Shown here in pieces: positions 5,548 through 6,628 of a stretch of DNA of 6,628 bases (position 1 is the first letter of the stretch; every line of letters starts with the position of its first letter). Source of the DNA: Terrirubrum sp051646285 (lineage in GTDB: Bacteria > Pseudomonadota > Alphaproteobacteria > Rhizobiales > Beijerinckiaceae). The stretch lies in the NCBI GenBank assembly GCA_051646285.1, contig JBOFCU010000136.1, forward strand, positions 1 through 6,628. Reading direction: 5' to 3'. The notes under the pieces are model-generated. The model saw only the letters and a program-made list of their open reading frames with translations, searched no databases and was not told the origin of the DNA. The translations under genes and the position numbers were made by a program.

Positions 5548-5678
5548 GTGATAGCGCGGCTGTGCCATGACAACCGCCTGAAACCGGAGCGTTGGTCTTC
5601 ACCAGCCCTGACGATTTAAAAACGCGGTGACATGTCAAGAAATGTTCCGCGATATTCTGCCCTGCATCAACAGCGCAG
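5548..5678. other. Convergent intergenic gap after bufC1
   Basis: The 131 bases between the convergent ends of bufC1 and hemY hold no gene. A weak hairpin (5591-5606: GTTGGT, loop CTTC, ACCAGC, with one G-T pair) is the only structure seen. It lacks a T-run, so no intrinsic terminator is called for either gene. Confidence 0.5.
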
Positions 5679-6628
5679 TTAGCCGCCGAAAACGCGCCAG
5701 CGCCGGGGATGCGGCGGCTTGGCCTTGTGCGGGCCGGGATCATCGGGCGCATGGGGCACCGGAAAGACCACGGGCGTCGCCTGCGGCAACGGATCGGCGG
5801 TGCGCGCACCGGCTCCACTGGATGACGGCGAGATCGGAAACGGACGATCCGTTTTTTTCGCTGCATCCATTTCAGTGGCTGCCGTTGCCGCTGCATCGAT
5901 AGCCGGTTGCAGCGCAGACGCAGAGGATATTTTTGATGCCGGCGCGCCAGTGCTGTCAGCAATAGCGGCTTTGACCGGCTCTGCAGTCACATCAGCAGCA
6001 GCCTGTTGCGCCGGAACCTGCTCCGGGGGCATGTCTGGCGTGGCCACGGTCTGGGAAACCAGACTGTCATTGTCGCTCGCCGCTGCCGGTATGGCCATCT
6101 CGGTCTGCGCCTTCTGGGAAGGACTTTCCCGCGGTGGCAGCATGGGCATATCGGCGGCCGGCTCAAGCACCGTCATGTCTTCCAGTGGCCCAAGCGCGGC
6201 CATCCGATCCTGCGGCGGGTCAATCCATTCAAACGCATCAAGCCGGCCCGTGACCGGCGATACCGGCGCCCAATGCCGGCTGACATGGCCATCCGCCACC
6301 CAGGCCCGGTCCCGCGCCACAAAGGGGATGCGCGCCAGCCAGCCCTTCGCCAGACCGGGATGTCCCTCCATATCCTCGATCTGAGCCATCAACATGCAGG
6401 CCCGCGCCGTCGGCTGCGATGTCAGAACCGGGTCGAGGGCCGCTCGCGCGGCTGAACTGTCCTGGGCATCCATGGCGGCTTTGGCCACCATAAACGCGCT
6501 TTCCCGCTCGCGCGGCATCAGGCGGGCGAGGGTTTTGGCCCGGTCGAGACGGTCATGGGTCGAATCGCCCGGCCGCACATGCACATAGGCATCGGCAATG
6601 TCAGGATGAGGCATGGCTTTCCAGGCCG
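5679..6628 (-). CDS. hemY: HemY-like tetratricopeptide membrane protein, C-terminal part (partial)
   Basis: The reading frame enters from the right edge (AWKAMPHPDIADAY...) and ends in TAA at 5679-5681, so about 315 residues are visible and the true start lies outside the window. The PHPDIADAYVHVRPGDS segment, the alanine-rich TPR-like helices that follow, and the WVADGHVSRHWAPVSPVTGR plus LDAFEW block match the C-terminal part of alphaproteobacterial HemY. HemY is an inner-membrane TPR protein usually encoded behind hemD and implicated in haem synthesis, without a well-settled biochemical role. The motif lacks the zinc-ribbon-like cysteines found in HemY of some other bacteria. After it comes a roughly 175-residue tail rich in Ala, Pro, Ser and Thr, probably disordered, ending RRWRVFGG. 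An internal Met codon at 6612-6614 should not be taken as the start, because conserved residues precede it. Confidence 0.82.
   Translation of the reverse strand, partial: AWKAMPHPDIADAYVHVRPGDSTHDRLDRAKTLARLMPRERESAFMVAKAAMDAQDSSAARAALDPVLTSQPTARACMLMAQIEDMEGHPGLAKGWLARIPFVARDRAWVADGHVSRHWAPVSPVTGRLDAFEWIDPPQDRMAALGPLEDMTVLEPAADMPMLPPRESPSQKAQTEMAIPAAASDNDSLVSQTVATPDMPPEQVPAQQAAADVTAEPVKAAIADSTGAPASKISSASALQPAIDAAATAATEMDAAKKTDRPFPISPSSSGAGARTADPLPQATPVVFPVPHAPDDPGPHKAKPPHPRRWRVFGG

Noticed and set aside
5591..5606. Possible terminator hairpin between bufC1 and hemY
   Set aside because: The stem is only six pairs, one of them G-T, and no T-run follows on either strand.
5719..6384. 221-codon plus-strand frame opposite hemY, with alanine- and serine-rich hydrophobic stretches
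   Set aside because: It mirrors the Ala/Pro-rich tail of hemY on the opposite strand. It has no family signature, whereas the minus strand has the HemY motifs.

Overview
The window looks like chromosomal DNA from an alphaproteobacterium, probably of the Hyphomicrobiales/Caulobacterales side. The reasons are moderately high GC, an NrsF-type (DUF1109) membrane anti-sigma factor, a DUF2282-DUF692-DUF2063 operon arranged as in Caulobacter, and an alphaproteobacterial-style HemY C-terminus at the right edge. No rRNA, tRNA, CRISPR array or insertion sequence was seen.

Layout from left to right: (1) the last codons of an unidentified gene, then a strong stem-loop, then a YeeE/YedE-type sulfur-compound transporter (164-1351, +). 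(2) Converging on it, an exported alpha/beta hydrolase of the LpqC/polyhydroxybutyrate depolymerase-like family (1373-2206, -). (3) A gene-poor divergent region holding an ECF-type promoter, GTAACA-N16-CGAA (2441-2466), and a short ORF (2492-2614) that overlaps the next start by ATGA. (4) nrsF (2611-3243, +). (5) A 318-base intergenic stretch with a second, identical promoter (3484-3509) and a stem-loop at the predicted 5' end of the mRNA. (6) The operon bufA1 (3562-3858), bufB1 (3890-4786) and bufC1 (4783-5547). (7) The C-terminal part of hemY on the minus strand (5679-6628), running off the window.

The central system is a bufferin biosynthetic operon. BufA1 is a small exported four-cysteine precursor. 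BufB1 is a multinuclear non-heme iron oxidase (MNIO, DUF692) that modifies cysteines. BufC1 (DUF2063) is the partner that presents the precursor to the enzyme. In Caulobacter such peptides bind and buffer copper in the periplasm, and the operon belongs to the SigF regulon, which the membrane protein NrsF holds in check. Both promoters here match the SigF-type consensus, so nrsF and the buf operon appear to be co-regulated and metal- or stress-inducible.

The most unusual point is that the sigma factor gene normally found between the autoregulated promoter and nrsF is absent. Only about 145 bases separate the -10 element from nrsF, and they hold a 40-codon ORF that may be a deletion scar of sigF or an unrelated leader peptide. 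The DoxX-type bufD often found at the end of such operons is also absent.
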